Shown piece by piece: positions 22,561-32,576 of a stretch of 64,000 nucleotides of DNA. Every line of letters begins with the position of its first letter. The stretch's first letter is position 1. Origin of the DNA: Bacteroidota bacterium (GTDB lineage: Bacteria > Bacteroidota > Bacteroidia > Chitinophagales > Chitinophagaceae); contig JAIUNW010000007.1 in NCBI GenBank assembly GCA_020161535.1, forward strand, positions 62,001 through 126,000. Direction: 5' to 3'. A program made the position numbers and the translations under genes. The notes beneath the pieces were generated by a model that was not told the origin of the DNA, ran no database searches, and saw nothing but the letters and a program-made list of their open reading frames with translations.

Positions 22561-25140
22561 CTAGGCACTGTTTCTGCCCGCATTGATAATGCCAAAGGAG
22601 CAACGCATCACCAGTTTTTCATACACGCTTTTGAGGTTGGCAGCCGGCGTTGGTCCGGTTGCCCCCTCCAGGGCGCGTACTTTGGCAATGGCATATTGCT
22701 GGATGGTTGTCAGTGGCAATACAATTCTTTCGCGCATCTGGATCGACATTTGTTCAACCGGGTAATCGGCCATCAGTTCGTTGGTGCCCGTGAGTAAGAA
22801 CATATATTTCCGCGTCAGTTCGTATTCCCTGAAGATCAAATGCCATATTTCTCCGAACGATGGATGCGAAGACAAATGACTGGTCAGTGGAAAATAACAT
22901 TTCATCATGGCCATCTGGCTATTGTCGATCAGGGTTCTGAAAAACAAGGAGTGCCGATACATTTCTTTTACCTGCGTCCACTCGCCTCTTTTTTCGGCCA
23001 TTTCCAGTGCCGTGCCTACGCCAAAATAACCGGTTACATTTTGCTTCAACTGGCTCCATGCACCTACGAACGGAATGGCCCGCAAATCTTTCAAGCTAAA
23101 CCGATTGGTCGACCCTTTTTTCGCCGGCCTGGAACCAATATTTGTTTCAGCATAAAAACGCAGCGGACTGGCATGCGCGAGATAGTTAACAAACTGCTCA
23201 TTGTTTTTCAAACTCACATAGGCGGCATACCCATCATCTGCCAGTTTTTCGAGCAATTGCTGCTCTTCCGGCTGCAGGGTGAGTCGATCGCGCGAGCGAA
23301 CAAAGCCGCTTAGTCCCGCGTTCAACAATTGCTCCATATTGTATTGAGCCGCATCGAGGGTGCCAAAATTAGAACTGATGGTTTGTCCCTGGATGGTGAG
23401 TTGAATTTCTTTGTTGGAAACATCCTTGCCCATCGAGGCATAAAACTTTTGCGTTTTGCCACCACCGCGGGCTGGCGGACCGCCACGGCCATCAAAAAAG
23501 ATTACATCAATATGGTATTTCGCAGATAAAGCTGTCAGGGATTGCTTCGCGATCAAAATACTGTAATTGGCCATCAGGTAGCCACCGTCTTTGGTGCCAT
23601 CGGAGAAGCCCAGCATGATCGTTTGTTTGTCGCCCCGATCGCGCAGGTGTTTTCGATACGGTGCAAAACCATACAACTGTTCCATAATCGCACCAGCGTT
23701 CTTCAAATCGTCGATCGTTTCAAACAAAGGCACAATATCCACGGGCATATTGTCGGCCGTAAAACCGCCCAACAAAAGCAATCCATATACCTCCATTACA
23801 TTACTGGCCTTGTTACACTGGCTGATGATATAACGGTGACAGGCAACCGCACCATTCTGTTGTTGAATGGTCTTAATGGCTTTTACCGTATTAATGGTAT
23901 CTACATGCAACACTTCGGTCAATCCGTTGTTGTCGGGAAGCGGTTTTAATGCTGCCAGTGCTGACAACTTCTCTTCTTCTTGCATGCTTGCATAGTTAGA
24001 CGGCAATACGCCTGGTGTCGACAACAAAGCTTCGTACACTGCCACATGCACCGAACTATCCTGGCGAACATCCAACGATGCATAGTACAAGCCAAAAGCG
24101 CGCATCTTGTTGATAAGATTGTCCACCAGCGACGCGAAAAGGCCATTGTGCTGGTACACCAAAGTGTCGCGGATCTGCCTGAGCTGACCAATCATTTTTT
24201 CTGCCGTCAGGTCTTGCTGCAAATCTTCTTCAAACACTTCACTATACAGTTGTTTTTCCAATTGCAGGATCAACTGGTCGGTTTCTTTGAAAGTAAGCCG
24301 GCGTTTCAGTCGACGTACATCGAGATAATAACAACGCACAATACTTTTGCGCAGGGTATTGGCCACCTGGAGAGTAGTCTCTGACGTCACAAAGGGATTG
24401 CCATCGCGATCACCGCCTGGCCAGAAGCCCATCTGCAACAAGGGTTGCTGCTGATCAATATAGGGCTCCAATTCATTTTCGGCATAGGTCAATATCCGAC
24501 CAATCGCCTGGTAGAACACATTATCAAGATACCAGACCAGGCTCATGGCTTCATCAAAAGGCGTTGGTTTCTGTTTCTTGAAAAACGGTGTTTTACCCAA
24601 CTGTTGCAGGTAGGTGTTTACCAGTGAAGTATTGTTGCTTTGCAGCGCATTGCTCAGGTCGTAGATGATGCCCAACACCGAACCCGGATAAAACTGTGTA
24701 GGGTGCGCCGTCAATACCAGCTTCACCACAAAATCGTGGGTGTCTATTTTTTTCTCGGGTCTCTCGCTTAGTACAGATTTCAGTTGTTTGAGTGTTCCTT
24801 GTCCACCAAGATCATTCACCTTCGAAAATGCCGCATCTTCCAGCGCATCAAACAATACCACCTGGCGTTCTACGTATTGCACAAAACGAAACAACAAATC
24901 AGCATGCTCCTGTTCGGAGCGATAGGACGTATGCTGCGCAAAAAAATCATCCACGATTTGCAGGGGACTTTTCATTTTTTTATAGCCCTCTTCACAATCG
25001 TTCAGGAACATCGACAACAGGATACCTGTTTTTTCGATGCGATGGAAAGGCAGTGCAGTAAAAAAACTATTGTACATCTGAAACTTCAGCGCCACCTCAC
25101 TTTTGAACTGCTGAAGGGCAGACGAATCGATACTCGACAT
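22561..25140 (-). CDS. ppc: Phosphoenolpyruvate carboxylase
   Basis: Carboxylates PEP to oxaloacetate, feeding aspartate and the divergent thr genes. The 859 residues carry the catalytic LTAHPTQ, GGDRDGNPFVT, DVRQDS, GFSDGTKDGGYL and the glycine loop DGRGGPPARGGGKT. In enterobacterial and plant enzymes that loop begins HGRGG; here the His is Asp. The C-terminus is RNSA instead of the usual RNTG. ATG 25140 (MSSIDSSALQQF) is used. The longer frame to 25230 adds a hydrophobic stretch foreign to this cytosolic enzyme. It is transcribed away from thrA across a 313-nt shared intergenic region. Confidence 0.94.
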   Translation of the reverse strand: MSSIDSSALQQFKSEVALKFQMYNSFFTALPFHRIEKTGILLSMFLNDCEEGYKKMKSPLQIVDDFFAQHTSYRSEQEHADLLFRFVQYVERQVVLFDALEDAAFSKVNDLGGQGTLKQLKSVLSERPEKKIDTHDFVVKLVLTAHPTQFYPGSVLGIIYDLSNALQSNNTSLVNTYLQQLGKTPFFKKQKPTPFDEAMSLVWYLDNVFYQAIGRILTYAENELEPYIDQQQPLLQMGFWPGGDRDGNPFVTSETTLQVANTLRKSIVRCYYLDVRRLKRRLTFKETDQLILQLEKQLYSEVFEEDLQQDLTAEKMIGQLRQIRDTLVYQHNGLFASLVDNLINKMRAFGLYYASLDVRQDSSVHVAVYEALLSTPGVLPSNYASMQEEEKLSALAALKPLPDNNGLTEVLHVDTINTVKAIKTIQQQNGAVACHRYIISQCNKASNVMEVYGLLLLGGFTADNMPVDIVPLFETIDDLKNAGAIMEQLYGFAPYRKHLRDRGDKQTIMLGFSDGTKDGGYLMANYSILIAKQSLTALSAKYHIDVIFFDGRGGPPARGGGKTQKFYASMGKDVSNKEIQLTIQGQTISSNFGTLDAAQYNMEQLLNAGLSGFVRSRDRLTLQPEEQQLLEKLADDGYAAYVSLKNNEQFVNYLAHASPLRFYAETNIGSRPAKKGSTNRFSLKDLRAIPFVGAWSQLKQNVTGYFGVGTALEMAEKRGEWTQVKEMYRHSLFFRTLIDNSQMAMMKCYFPLTSHLSSHPSFGEIWHLIFREYELTRKYMFLLTGTNELMADYPVEQMSIQMRERIVLPLTTIQQYAIAKVRALEGATGPTPAANLKSVYEKLVMRCSFGIINAGRNSA

Positions 25141-25230
25141 GTTTGCATTTTTGGTTGCTCTGGCAACGGCAATCGTAGATTGAAACAGCCCTGAAAATAG
25201 CGAAAAAGCGGCCAGTAAAAAAACTAACAC

Positions 25231-25260
25231 TTGTTATGTAAAAAACAGATTGTACTTTCA
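25231..25260 (+). promoter_or_regulatory. Candidate promoter of the thr leader
   Basis: TTG at 25231-25233 and TACTTTCA at 25253-25260 are separated by 19 nt, like the Bacteroidota -33/-7 arrangement, although the -7 element matches at only four of six fixed positions. Initiation would fall near 25267, just before the Thr-rich leader frame. Confidence 0.3.
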
Positions 25261-25275
25261 GCGCCTATTCAAAAA

Positions 25276-25362
25276 GTGGAATCTTTACGCACATATAGCA
25301 TTTCAGCTACAAACGTTGCAGCCGCAATCGTTTCCACTAATATTTCTACCACAACCCGTTAA
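25276..25362 (+). CDS. Candidate threonine/isoleucine leader peptide (thrL-like)
   Basis: A 28-codon frame starting GTG 25276 and ending TAA 25360-25362, in the ppc-thrA gap. Six codons are Thr and three Ile, clustered at the end as TNISTTTR, reminiscent of the enterobacterial thr leader. No ATG is available, and GTG or an upstream TTG must start it, which weakens the call. The Thr codons overlap the 5' arm of a hairpin. If real, it would control thrABC by the supply of threonyl- and isoleucyl-tRNA. Confidence 0.4.
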   Translation: MESLRTYSISATNVAAAIVSTNISTTTR

Positions 25363-25374
25363 GGGTTGTACTTT
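25351..25374 (+). terminator. Hairpin overlapping the thr leader stop
   Basis: ACAACCC (25351-25357) pairs with GGGTTGT (25363-25369) across a 5-nt loop containing the leader stop. It is followed by AC and only four T, so it is a weak terminator or a pause/antitermination hairpin. A second 5-bp hairpin (CGGGA with TCCCG, about 25405-25421) lies between it and thrA. The rest of 25375-25453 shows no other feature. Confidence 0.4.
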
Positions 25375-25453
25375 TCCATATTAGTTTTGGGCCTTTGGCT
25401 ATTTCGGGACGAACGCTCCCGCAGCAATTAAGTATTCATTTTTATTAGACGAT

Positions 25454-27898
25454 ATGCAGGTTTTGAAATTTGGCGGCACTTCCGTGGGGAGTCCGCAGGC
25501 AATTGAAGCTACCATCCAGATCCTTTCCCGGCAATTACAGTCCGGCCCCCTATTAGCCGTCGTATCCGCTTTTGGCGGTGTTACCGATAATTTGATTCGC
25601 TGCGGGCAATTGGCTGCAAGCGGCGATGAAACCTTTCGCGACGAAGTGGAACAACTTACGCAGCGACATTTATCGGCCATCAAACAACTGGTTCCCATTC
25701 AGCAACAGAGCAGCCTGCTCAGTGCCATTAAGACGCTTTGCAATGAAGTGGAAGACATTTGCAACGGCATTTTCCTGCTCGGTGAAACAACGGCCCGCAG
25801 CCGCGATCGACTGGTGAGTTATGGCGAACTGATGTCGTCAAAAATCATCGCAGCCGCCATTGCCGGTAAGAACCTGCCGGTAACCTGGTGGGATAGTCGC
25901 AAGTTGATACTCACCAATGCTGCCTTTGGGAATGCACGCGTTGATTTCGCTGCCACCAACAATCGATTTCGCGAAGCCCTACTGGCGCTTAAAGATCCCT
26001 TGGTATTGATGCCGGGCTTTATTGCAGCCGACGACCGAGGCATCACAACCACCCTGGGTCGCGGTGGCTCCGATTATACAGCCGCCATTGCCGCAGCAGC
26101 CGTACACGCCACCGAATTGCAAATTTGGACCGATGTAAGTGGTATGATGACGGCCGACCCGCGTTGGGTGCCGAATGCAAAAGTAATTCCGGCGATTTCT
26201 TACCAGGAAGCGATGGAGTTGTCACATTTCGGCGCCAAAGTAATTTATCCGCCGACCATTCAGCCCGTGATGAACGCCGGTATTCCGGTTCGAATCAAAA
26301 ACACGTTTGCGCCCGATGATCCTGGCACGGTGGTGCAGTTGGAAAGTTATCGCAACGGCAATGCGGTTCGAGGCATCAGCAGTATCAATCATTTCTGCCT
26401 GATCAGCCTCGAAGGCAGTGGTATGATTGGCGTACCAGGTTTTTCAAGAAGATTGTTTGAGGCCTTGTCGAACGAAGAGATCAATGTTATCCTGATCACC
26501 CAGGGATCATCCGAACATTCTATATGTGTGGGTATCGATGCGCAGTTGGCGGAGAAAGCAAAAGCGGCGGTCGACAAAGCCTTCGCGCCCGAAATAACAA
26601 TGCAACAGGTAGAGCCACTGATCATAGAAAAAGAACTGTCGATCATTGCACTGGTAGGTGAACAAATGAAAAACCATCCGGGCACCAGTGGTCGTATGTT
26701 TGGCGTATTGGGTCGCAATGGCGTAAACGTGCGGGCCATTGCACAGGGATCGTCTGAAAGAAATATCTCTGCGGTAATCGCTACCCGCGATGCCCGCAAA
26801 GCAATCAACCTTTTACACGAAGAGTTTTTTGAAACTACACTGCGCCAAATCAATCTTTTTATCACCGGCGCTGGTAATGTGGGCAGCCGTTTGTTAGAAC
26901 AGATTCGCCGGCAACAACCGATCTTATTAGAGAATGCCCGCTTGCAATTGCGGGTGGTGGGACTGGCAAATAGCCGGAAAGCCGTATTTGCCGATGAGGG
27001 TATTGACCTCAATAACTGGCGGGCCTTATTGCTGTCGGCAGCAGATTTATCTATCGACGCGTTTACAGACGAAATACTCAAACGCAACCTGCGCAATGCT
27101 GTTTTTGCTGATGTCACCGCGAGCGAAAAAGTAGCCACAGTATATGGCAAGCTTTTGGCAAAAAGTGTGGCCGTTGTGGCTTGCAATAAGATTGCCTGCT
27201 CTTCGCCGTATGCTTATTACCGGGCGTTGAAAGACAAGGCGAGTGCATATAATACGGCGTTTCTTTTTGAAACCAATGTCGGCGCGGGGCTTCCCATCAT
27301 CAGCACACTCAACGACCTGTTGAAAAGTGGCGACCAGATACACCGTATTGAAGCGGTGCTCAGCGGCACGTTGAATTTTGTTTTCAATCATTATGATGGC
27401 AGTCGCCCGTTTGCCAATGTTGTACAGCAGGCACAAGATGAAGGCTATACCGAACCGGATCCCCGACTTGACCTGAGTGGCACCGACGTGATGCGAAAAA
27501 TCATGATCCTGGCACGTGAATCGGGCGAAGCTTTGGAAATGGAAAATATCCAGAACGATGCTTTTCTGCCTGCCGAATGTATGGAAGGATCAGTAGCAGA
27601 TTTTTACCGCGCATTGTCGGCCAACGAGGCGCATTTCAAGGCTATTTATGAAAAAGCCCGGGCCAATGGCAACAAACTAAAATTCGTTGCCCGCTATGCC
27701 AATAAAAAAGCAGCTGTAGGTTTGCAGGAAATCAAACCCGAAAGCGACTTGTATCATTTGTACGGAAAAGACAATATTGTTTTATTTTATACCGAACGCT
27801 ACAGCGAACAACCATTGGTGATCAAAGGTGCCGGCGCGGGCGCAGATGTAACCGCATCGGGCGTATTTGCCGATTTGCTGCGGGCAACATTGCACTAA
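25454..27898 (+). CDS. thrA: Bifunctional aspartokinase / homoserine dehydrogenase
   Basis: Catalyses the first and third steps from aspartate to homoserine. The 814 residues contain the aspartokinase domain (KFGGTSVGSPQAI at the N-terminus, TTLGRGGSDYTAA near residue 200), a pair of ACT domains (about 310-455; MIGVPGFSRRLFEAL, GRMFGVLGRNGVNVRAIAQGS) and the homoserine dehydrogenase domain (FITGAGNVGSRLLEQ near 470, TNVGAGLPIIST, LSGTDVMRK). The ACT domains imply threonine feedback. It is the first gene of thrABC; the thrB start is 16 nt after its stop. Confidence 0.97.
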   Translation: MQVLKFGGTSVGSPQAIEATIQILSRQLQSGPLLAVVSAFGGVTDNLIRCGQLAASGDETFRDEVEQLTQRHLSAIKQLVPIQQQSSLLSAIKTLCNEVEDICNGIFLLGETTARSRDRLVSYGELMSSKIIAAAIAGKNLPVTWWDSRKLILTNAAFGNARVDFAATNNRFREALLALKDPLVLMPGFIAADDRGITTTLGRGGSDYTAAIAAAAVHATELQIWTDVSGMMTADPRWVPNAKVIPAISYQEAMELSHFGAKVIYPPTIQPVMNAGIPVRIKNTFAPDDPGTVVQLESYRNGNAVRGISSINHFCLISLEGSGMIGVPGFSRRLFEALSNEEINVILITQGSSEHSICVGIDAQLAEKAKAAVDKAFAPEITMQQVEPLIIEKELSIIALVGEQMKNHPGTSGRMFGVLGRNGVNVRAIAQGSSERNISAVIATRDARKAINLLHEEFFETTLRQINLFITGAGNVGSRLLEQIRRQQPILLENARLQLRVVGLANSRKAVFADEGIDLNNWRALLLSAADLSIDAFTDEILKRNLRNAVFADVTASEKVATVYGKLLAKSVAVVACNKIACSSPYAYYRALKDKASAYNTAFLFETNVGAGLPIISTLNDLLKSGDQIHRIEAVLSGTLNFVFNHYDGSRPFANVVQQAQDEGYTEPDPRLDLSGTDVMRKIMILARESGEALEMENIQNDAFLPAECMEGSVADFYRALSANEAHFKAIYEKARANGNKLKFVARYANKKAAVGLQEIKPESDLYHLYGKDNIVLFYTERYSEQPLVIKGAGAGADVTASGVFADLLRATLH

Positions 27899-27914
27899 TC
27901 TAACAGCCAGGAAT

Positions 27915-28826
27915 ATGCGAAAAGAAGTAACCGTTGATTGTCCCGCTACCGTTGCCAATTTGGTATGCGGCTTCGATATATTGGGCATGGCGCTACAAGA
28001 TCCCTGCGACCGTATTACCATGCGCCTGCGCGAAGAGCCCGGCATTGTTATCAACCATACCGATGGGTATGACCTGCCTACGGAGCCGGCAAAGAATGTG
28101 GCAGGTGCTGCCTTGCTCGATATGTTACAAGCCATTCCTGAACCGGTTGGCTTTGAAGTAGAGATTACTAAAAATATTAAACCCGGCAGCGGATTGGGAT
28201 CAAGCGCTGCCAGTTCGGCCGGGGCTGTGGTAGCCGCCAATCAATTGCTCGGCAACCGATTTAGTAAAAACGACCTGGTTCGTTTTGCGATGGCCGGCGA
28301 AAAACTGGCGAGCGGTGTAAAGCATGCCGACAATATTGCGCCCTGTATCATGGGTGGTGTTACCCTTATCCGATCTATATTTCCGCTCGACATTGTGGCA
28401 TTGAAGGCGCCGCCGATGTTTGTAACAGTGGTGCATCCGCAAATAGAAGTACGTACTTCTGATGCCCGGCAAATACTTCGCAAAGAAGTGTTATTGAAAA
28501 ATGCCATCCGCCAATGGGGAAATATCGCCGGCCTGGTGGCTGGACTACTGCAAGAAGATTATGACCTGATTGGCCGCTCACTGGAAGACGTGATCATTGA
28601 ACCTGTGCGTAGCATATTGATTCCCGGTTTCGACGAAGTCAAATCAGGCAGTCGCGAAGCCGGTGCACTCGGTGGAGGCATCAGCGGAAGTGGTCCGTCG
28701 ATCTTTATGCTAAGCAAAACCCACGAAACGGCATTGGCTGTAGAAAAACTGATGGCCGATATTTATTTACGCATAGGCATCGATTACAAAACCTATGTTA
28801 CCACTTTAAGACAGGAAGCGCTCTAG
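27915..28826 (+). CDS. thrB: Homoserine kinase
   Basis: A GHMP-family kinase that phosphorylates homoserine. The 303 residues begin VTVDCPATVANLVCGFDILG, the family's N-terminal strand, with the phosphate loop PGSGLGSSAASSAGAV near residue 90 and the C-terminal GGGISGSGPSIFML. ATG 27915 matches the conserved start; the frame open from 27867 overlaps thrA. It ends 16 nt before thrC. Confidence 0.96.
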   Translation: MRKEVTVDCPATVANLVCGFDILGMALQDPCDRITMRLREEPGIVINHTDGYDLPTEPAKNVAGAALLDMLQAIPEPVGFEVEITKNIKPGSGLGSSAASSAGAVVAANQLLGNRFSKNDLVRFAMAGEKLASGVKHADNIAPCIMGGVTLIRSIFPLDIVALKAPPMFVTVVHPQIEVRTSDARQILRKEVLLKNAIRQWGNIAGLVAGLLQEDYDLIGRSLEDVIIEPVRSILIPGFDEVKSGSREAGALGGGISGSGPSIFMLSKTHETALAVEKLMADIYLRIGIDYKTYVTTLRQEAL

Positions 28827-28842
28827 CGTTAAACAAAGCACC

Positions 28843-30135
28843 ATGGAGTTTTATTCACTTACCGATAAAAATACCAGGAGAACTTTCAGGGAAGCCACTA
28901 TTGAAGGCCAGGCGCCTGACGGCGGATTGTATTTTCCGAGCGCCATCCCCACCTTGCCTGCCGGCTTCAACTGGAAAGAAGCGAGCCGGGAGGAAATCGC
29001 GTTTCAGTTGCTGCAACCTTATGTAGGTGATTGTTTGACGGAAGAAGTGTTGCGCCGCATCATACAGGAAACCATCGACTTCCCTTTTCCCTTGCTGAAA
29101 GTGTACGACGATTTGTATGCGCTGGAATTGTTTCACGGCCCTACCCTCGCCTTCAAAGACACCGGCGCAAGATTCATGAGTCGTTGCCTGGGGCAATTTG
29201 CGGCTAGCCGTGACCGTAAGATAACCGTACTCGTGGCTACATCGGGCGATACCGGCGGTGCGGTAGCCAGTGGATTTCACCAGGTGGAAGGCGTGGATGT
29301 GGTGATACTTTATCCATCGGGCAAAGTGAGTCCGGTGCAGGAAAAACAACTCACCACTTTTGGCGACAATATTCGGGCTTTGGAAGTGCAGGGCAATTTT
29401 GATGATTGCCAGCAAATGGTAAAAACGGCATTCAGGGATCCTGATCTGAAAAAAGCCTTGTTCCTCACCTCCGCCAATTCCATCAATGTAGCACGCTGGT
29501 TACCGCAACAAGTTTATTATGCCTTTGCCTTACAGCAATGGACAAACGAAGCGGCCCCAGTCTTCGTGGTACCTAGCGGCAATTTCGGTAATATCTGTGC
29601 CGGCATGATGGCTTGGAAAGCCGGCCTGCCAATACAACATTTTGTGGCTGCCTGCAATGTCAATGACGTAGTGCCACGTTACCTGCTTTCAGGCCATTAT
29701 CAACCGGAAACGGCCATCGCCACCATTTCCAATGCCATGGATGTTGGCAGCCCGAGTAATTTTGTGCGCATCGCCGAAATCTTTAACGACGATATCAGCG
29801 CCCTTAGAAAAATGCTGACTGGCTATACCGTTACCGACCAGCAAACAAAACAACAACTGGCGGCCACCTATCGCGAAACCGGCTATGTGGCTGATCCGCA
29901 TGGTGCCGTGGCCATCGATGCTTTTTTTCAATACAAGTCGGCCGGTCATACAAACAAAGCCATCTTTCTGGAAACAGCCCATCCTATAAAATTTCCGGCG
30001 ACCGTAGAAGAAATAATCGGCCATGAATTGCCCCTGCCGGCTTCAGTGCAAGCCATCATGCAAAAACCCAAAGAGGCCACTTTGTTACCGAACAGCTACG
30101 CGGCATTGAAAGAATACTTGCTGTACAGCCGTTAA
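28843..30135 (+). CDS. thrC: Threonine synthase
   Basis: A PLP-dependent enzyme that converts O-phosphohomoserine to threonine. The 430 residues include PDGGLYFP near the start, the PLP lysine at residue 105 in LAFKDTGARF, ATSGDTGGAVASGF, VVPSGNFGNICAG and AMDVGSPSNFVR. It completes thrABC. The 125 nt that follow hold only a weak AT-rich hairpin (AAAAC with GTTTT near 30155) and no gene. Confidence 0.96.
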   Translation: MEFYSLTDKNTRRTFREATIEGQAPDGGLYFPSAIPTLPAGFNWKEASREEIAFQLLQPYVGDCLTEEVLRRIIQETIDFPFPLLKVYDDLYALELFHGPTLAFKDTGARFMSRCLGQFAASRDRKITVLVATSGDTGGAVASGFHQVEGVDVVILYPSGKVSPVQEKQLTTFGDNIRALEVQGNFDDCQQMVKTAFRDPDLKKALFLTSANSINVARWLPQQVYYAFALQQWTNEAAPVFVVPSGNFGNICAGMMAWKAGLPIQHFVAACNVNDVVPRYLLSGHYQPETAIATISNAMDVGSPSNFVRIAEIFNDDISALRKMLTGYTVTDQQTKQQLAATYRETGYVADPHGAVAIDAFFQYKSAGHTNKAIFLETAHPIKFPATVEEIIGHELPLPASVQAIMQKPKEATLLPNSYAALKEYLLYSR

Positions 30136-30260
30136 CAAGTCTAGAAAAGGTTGAAAACGCGTGGTTTTTTGTAACAAACGGTTGCTTACTTTTATTTCTC
30201 CAAGCCGCCGGCACTGCATACAAAAAACTTGCTTACCACTGTTTTTCATCGATATTTAAA

Positions 30261-32549
30261 ATGGCCCTAACCATGCGTGTATTGATCATCACCCTTGCTA
30301 CCCTCTTTACCAATTTTGTTTACGGCCAAACGAATAACATTATTCCCAAGCCTGCGTTTGCCGACGACCTGCCCGGTGGCTTTACGCTTAGAGAATCTGA
30401 AGTGATTCGATTGGAACCCGGCGATAGCCTGCAACGAGCTGTCGCCACGCAATTCCTACACAGACTGGCCGCCAGCGGCTTTGGCTCCATGCGGGTCAGC
30501 AACCAAAACGGTAGAATCATTTTCACCAAAGACAGTAGCCTGCCGCCAGAAGCGTATCGTTTGCGGGTAGATCCATCGGGTATAGAACTTACCGCCAGCA
30601 GCTTCGGTGGCTATTTCTATGCGCTCCAGTCGTTGTGGCAGTTATCTTCTGATCTTCGGTTATACGACAGCGTTAGTCGGAAAAAGTACACACCATTTTT
30701 CAAAAGCTGCAGCATCAGCGACCAGCCTCGTTTTGGCTATCGCGGCATTATGCTCGATGCCGCCCGGCATTTCTTTCCGGTTTGGTATGTGAAAAAACTT
30801 TTGCGGGTGATGTCGTTTTACAAATACAATCGGTTTCATTGGCACCTGACCGACGACCAGGGCTGGCGCATTGAAATAAAAAAATACCCCCTGCTTACAG
30901 CGGTGGGGGCCACCCGAAAAGAAACAGCAAAGGGTTATTATTCATTCCATGAATTCGATGGGCAGCCATACAGCGGCTATTATACACAAGAGCAGATCAG
31001 AGAAGTAGTGGCCTACGCGAAACAACTCAATATTGAAGTGATTCCCGAAATTGAAATGCCCGGTCATTCACTGGCTGCCATCGCGGCATATCCTGCTCTA
31101 AGTTGCGATCCATCACCCACCGAGGTTAAAACAACCTGGGGCGTGGAAACAAATATCCTTTGCCCCACCAAGTATACTTTCCGTTTTTTGGAAGATGTTC
31201 TTACTGAAGTAATGGCACTTTTCCCGTCCCGTTACATACATGTGGGTGGCGACGAAGCGCCCAAACTTGCCTGGCAAAAAAGCGCCTTCTGTCAATCGCT
31301 GATCAAAGAAAAAGGCTTGAAAGACGAACACGAACTACAAAGCTATTTCATCAAACACATCGACAGTTTTCTTACCAGCAAAGGCAGGCGCTTAATCGGT
31401 TGGGATGAAATATTAGAAGGCGGATTATCGGCAGGCGCCACGGTTATGTCGTGGCGTGGTACAAAAGGCGGCATTGAAGCAGCGAAAATGAAACACGATG
31501 TAATCATGTCGCCCTATACCTACTGTTATCTCGACTATGCACAAGGTTATATGATGGATGAACCCCTGTCGTACCGCGACATGCTGCCGCTCGACAGTGT
31601 ATATGCTTTCGATCCCGTTCCGGCAACCTTGGCACCGGACGAGCGTCGTTTCATCAAAGGCGTGCAGGGAAATCTTTGGTCAGAATATGTATCAGGGCCC
31701 ACTGCAGCCGACTACCAGCTTTTTCCACGCGCATTGGCCCTGGCAGAAAACGGCTGGAGTGAACAGAAGTCATATCCTGATTTCTTACGTCGCCTGAAAT
31801 ACCATTTCGGTGTGCTGGCAAAGCAGGGCATCAAAGCATCAACGGCTTATTATGATGTGCAGTATGAGGTAAAGCGGAGATCGATGGGCAAATATTTTTT
31901 GTCGTTGAAATCTAAAGACAGCTCCTTACTTATCAGGTACAGCGACCAGGTTAATGCGAAATCACCCCAATGGCAGTATTATAAATCGCCCATTGCGCTG
32001 TCGGAGAACAGCTTTATCCAGGTGCAACCGGTGAGCAATAGTGGGGCTATCATGGGTAAGTTAACGAGTCGTGTATTTGAAACTTCTTTGTTGACCGGTC
32101 TCCCTTATCAGGCGGAGGATGTGTCGAAAAGATACAATGGCGGTTCTGACTATGGACTTACCAATGGCATCCGCGGACAAATAGACAATGAATTCACCTG
32201 GGTGGCCATTGGCACCGACAACCTGCAGTTCTCTATCGATGCGCGCGAGCAGATTAGTCCCGAGCAAATACAAATCAATTTCCTGAAATGGCAATCGGGC
32301 GGCATTTTACTTCCGACGCAATTGAAGATAGAGGTATCAGCCGATGGCAAAACCTATCGCACGGTATACCTCGCTCCCCTCGAAAACAGGCTGTATCCAG
32401 CCAAATACATTTATACGGTGTCGGTCGACAATCCGGGCACCTTCCGTTACCTGAAAGTGTTTGGAAAAAATTATGGCAAGCTGGATACCAATTATTATAA
32501 CCAATCGAACCGTTCTTCCATCTGGCTAGATGAAGTGTTCGTGAAATAA
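30261..32549 (+). CDS. Beta-N-acetylhexosaminidase, GH20 (first)
   Basis: A secreted or periplasmic exo-hexosaminidase of 762 residues that removes terminal GlcNAc/GalNAc. It has a signal peptide (to about VYGQ), the GH20b N-terminal domain, and the GH20 barrel with FGYRGIMLDAARHFFP, FHWHLTDDQGWRIEIKKYP, IEMPGHS and the catalytic Asp-Glu pair at about 331-332 in HVGGDEAPK. A C-terminal extension of about 200 residues includes a galactose-binding-like segment (GLTNGIRG, WVAIGTDN). MRVLIITL at 30273 is an alternative start. No CGCAT operator-like repeat is visible before it, unlike the second GH20 gene. Confidence 0.94.
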   Translation: MALTMRVLIITLATLFTNFVYGQTNNIIPKPAFADDLPGGFTLRESEVIRLEPGDSLQRAVATQFLHRLAASGFGSMRVSNQNGRIIFTKDSSLPPEAYRLRVDPSGIELTASSFGGYFYALQSLWQLSSDLRLYDSVSRKKYTPFFKSCSISDQPRFGYRGIMLDAARHFFPVWYVKKLLRVMSFYKYNRFHWHLTDDQGWRIEIKKYPLLTAVGATRKETAKGYYSFHEFDGQPYSGYYTQEQIREVVAYAKQLNIEVIPEIEMPGHSLAAIAAYPALSCDPSPTEVKTTWGVETNILCPTKYTFRFLEDVLTEVMALFPSRYIHVGGDEAPKLAWQKSAFCQSLIKEKGLKDEHELQSYFIKHIDSFLTSKGRRLIGWDEILEGGLSAGATVMSWRGTKGGIEAAKMKHDVIMSPYTYCYLDYAQGYMMDEPLSYRDMLPLDSVYAFDPVPATLAPDERRFIKGVQGNLWSEYVSGPTAADYQLFPRALALAENGWSEQKSYPDFLRRLKYHFGVLAKQGIKASTAYYDVQYEVKRRSMGKYFLSLKSKDSSLLIRYSDQVNAKSPQWQYYKSPIALSENSFIQVQPVSNSGAIMGKLTSRVFETSLLTGLPYQAEDVSKRYNGGSDYGLTNGIRGQIDNEFTWVAIGTDNLQFSIDAREQISPEQIQINFLKWQSGGILLPTQLKIEVSADGKTYRTVYLAPLENRLYPAKYIYTVSVDNPGTFRYLKVFGKNYGKLDTNYYNQSNRSSIWLDEVFVK

Positions 32550-32576
32550 TCGGTTCTCCGGGAAGCACAACTAAAT

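Noticed and set aside
22561..25230. ppc start at 25230 with a hydrophobic N-terminus
   Set aside because: PEP carboxylase is cytosolic, and the conserved region starts after ATG 25140; the extension lies in the thr leader promoter region.
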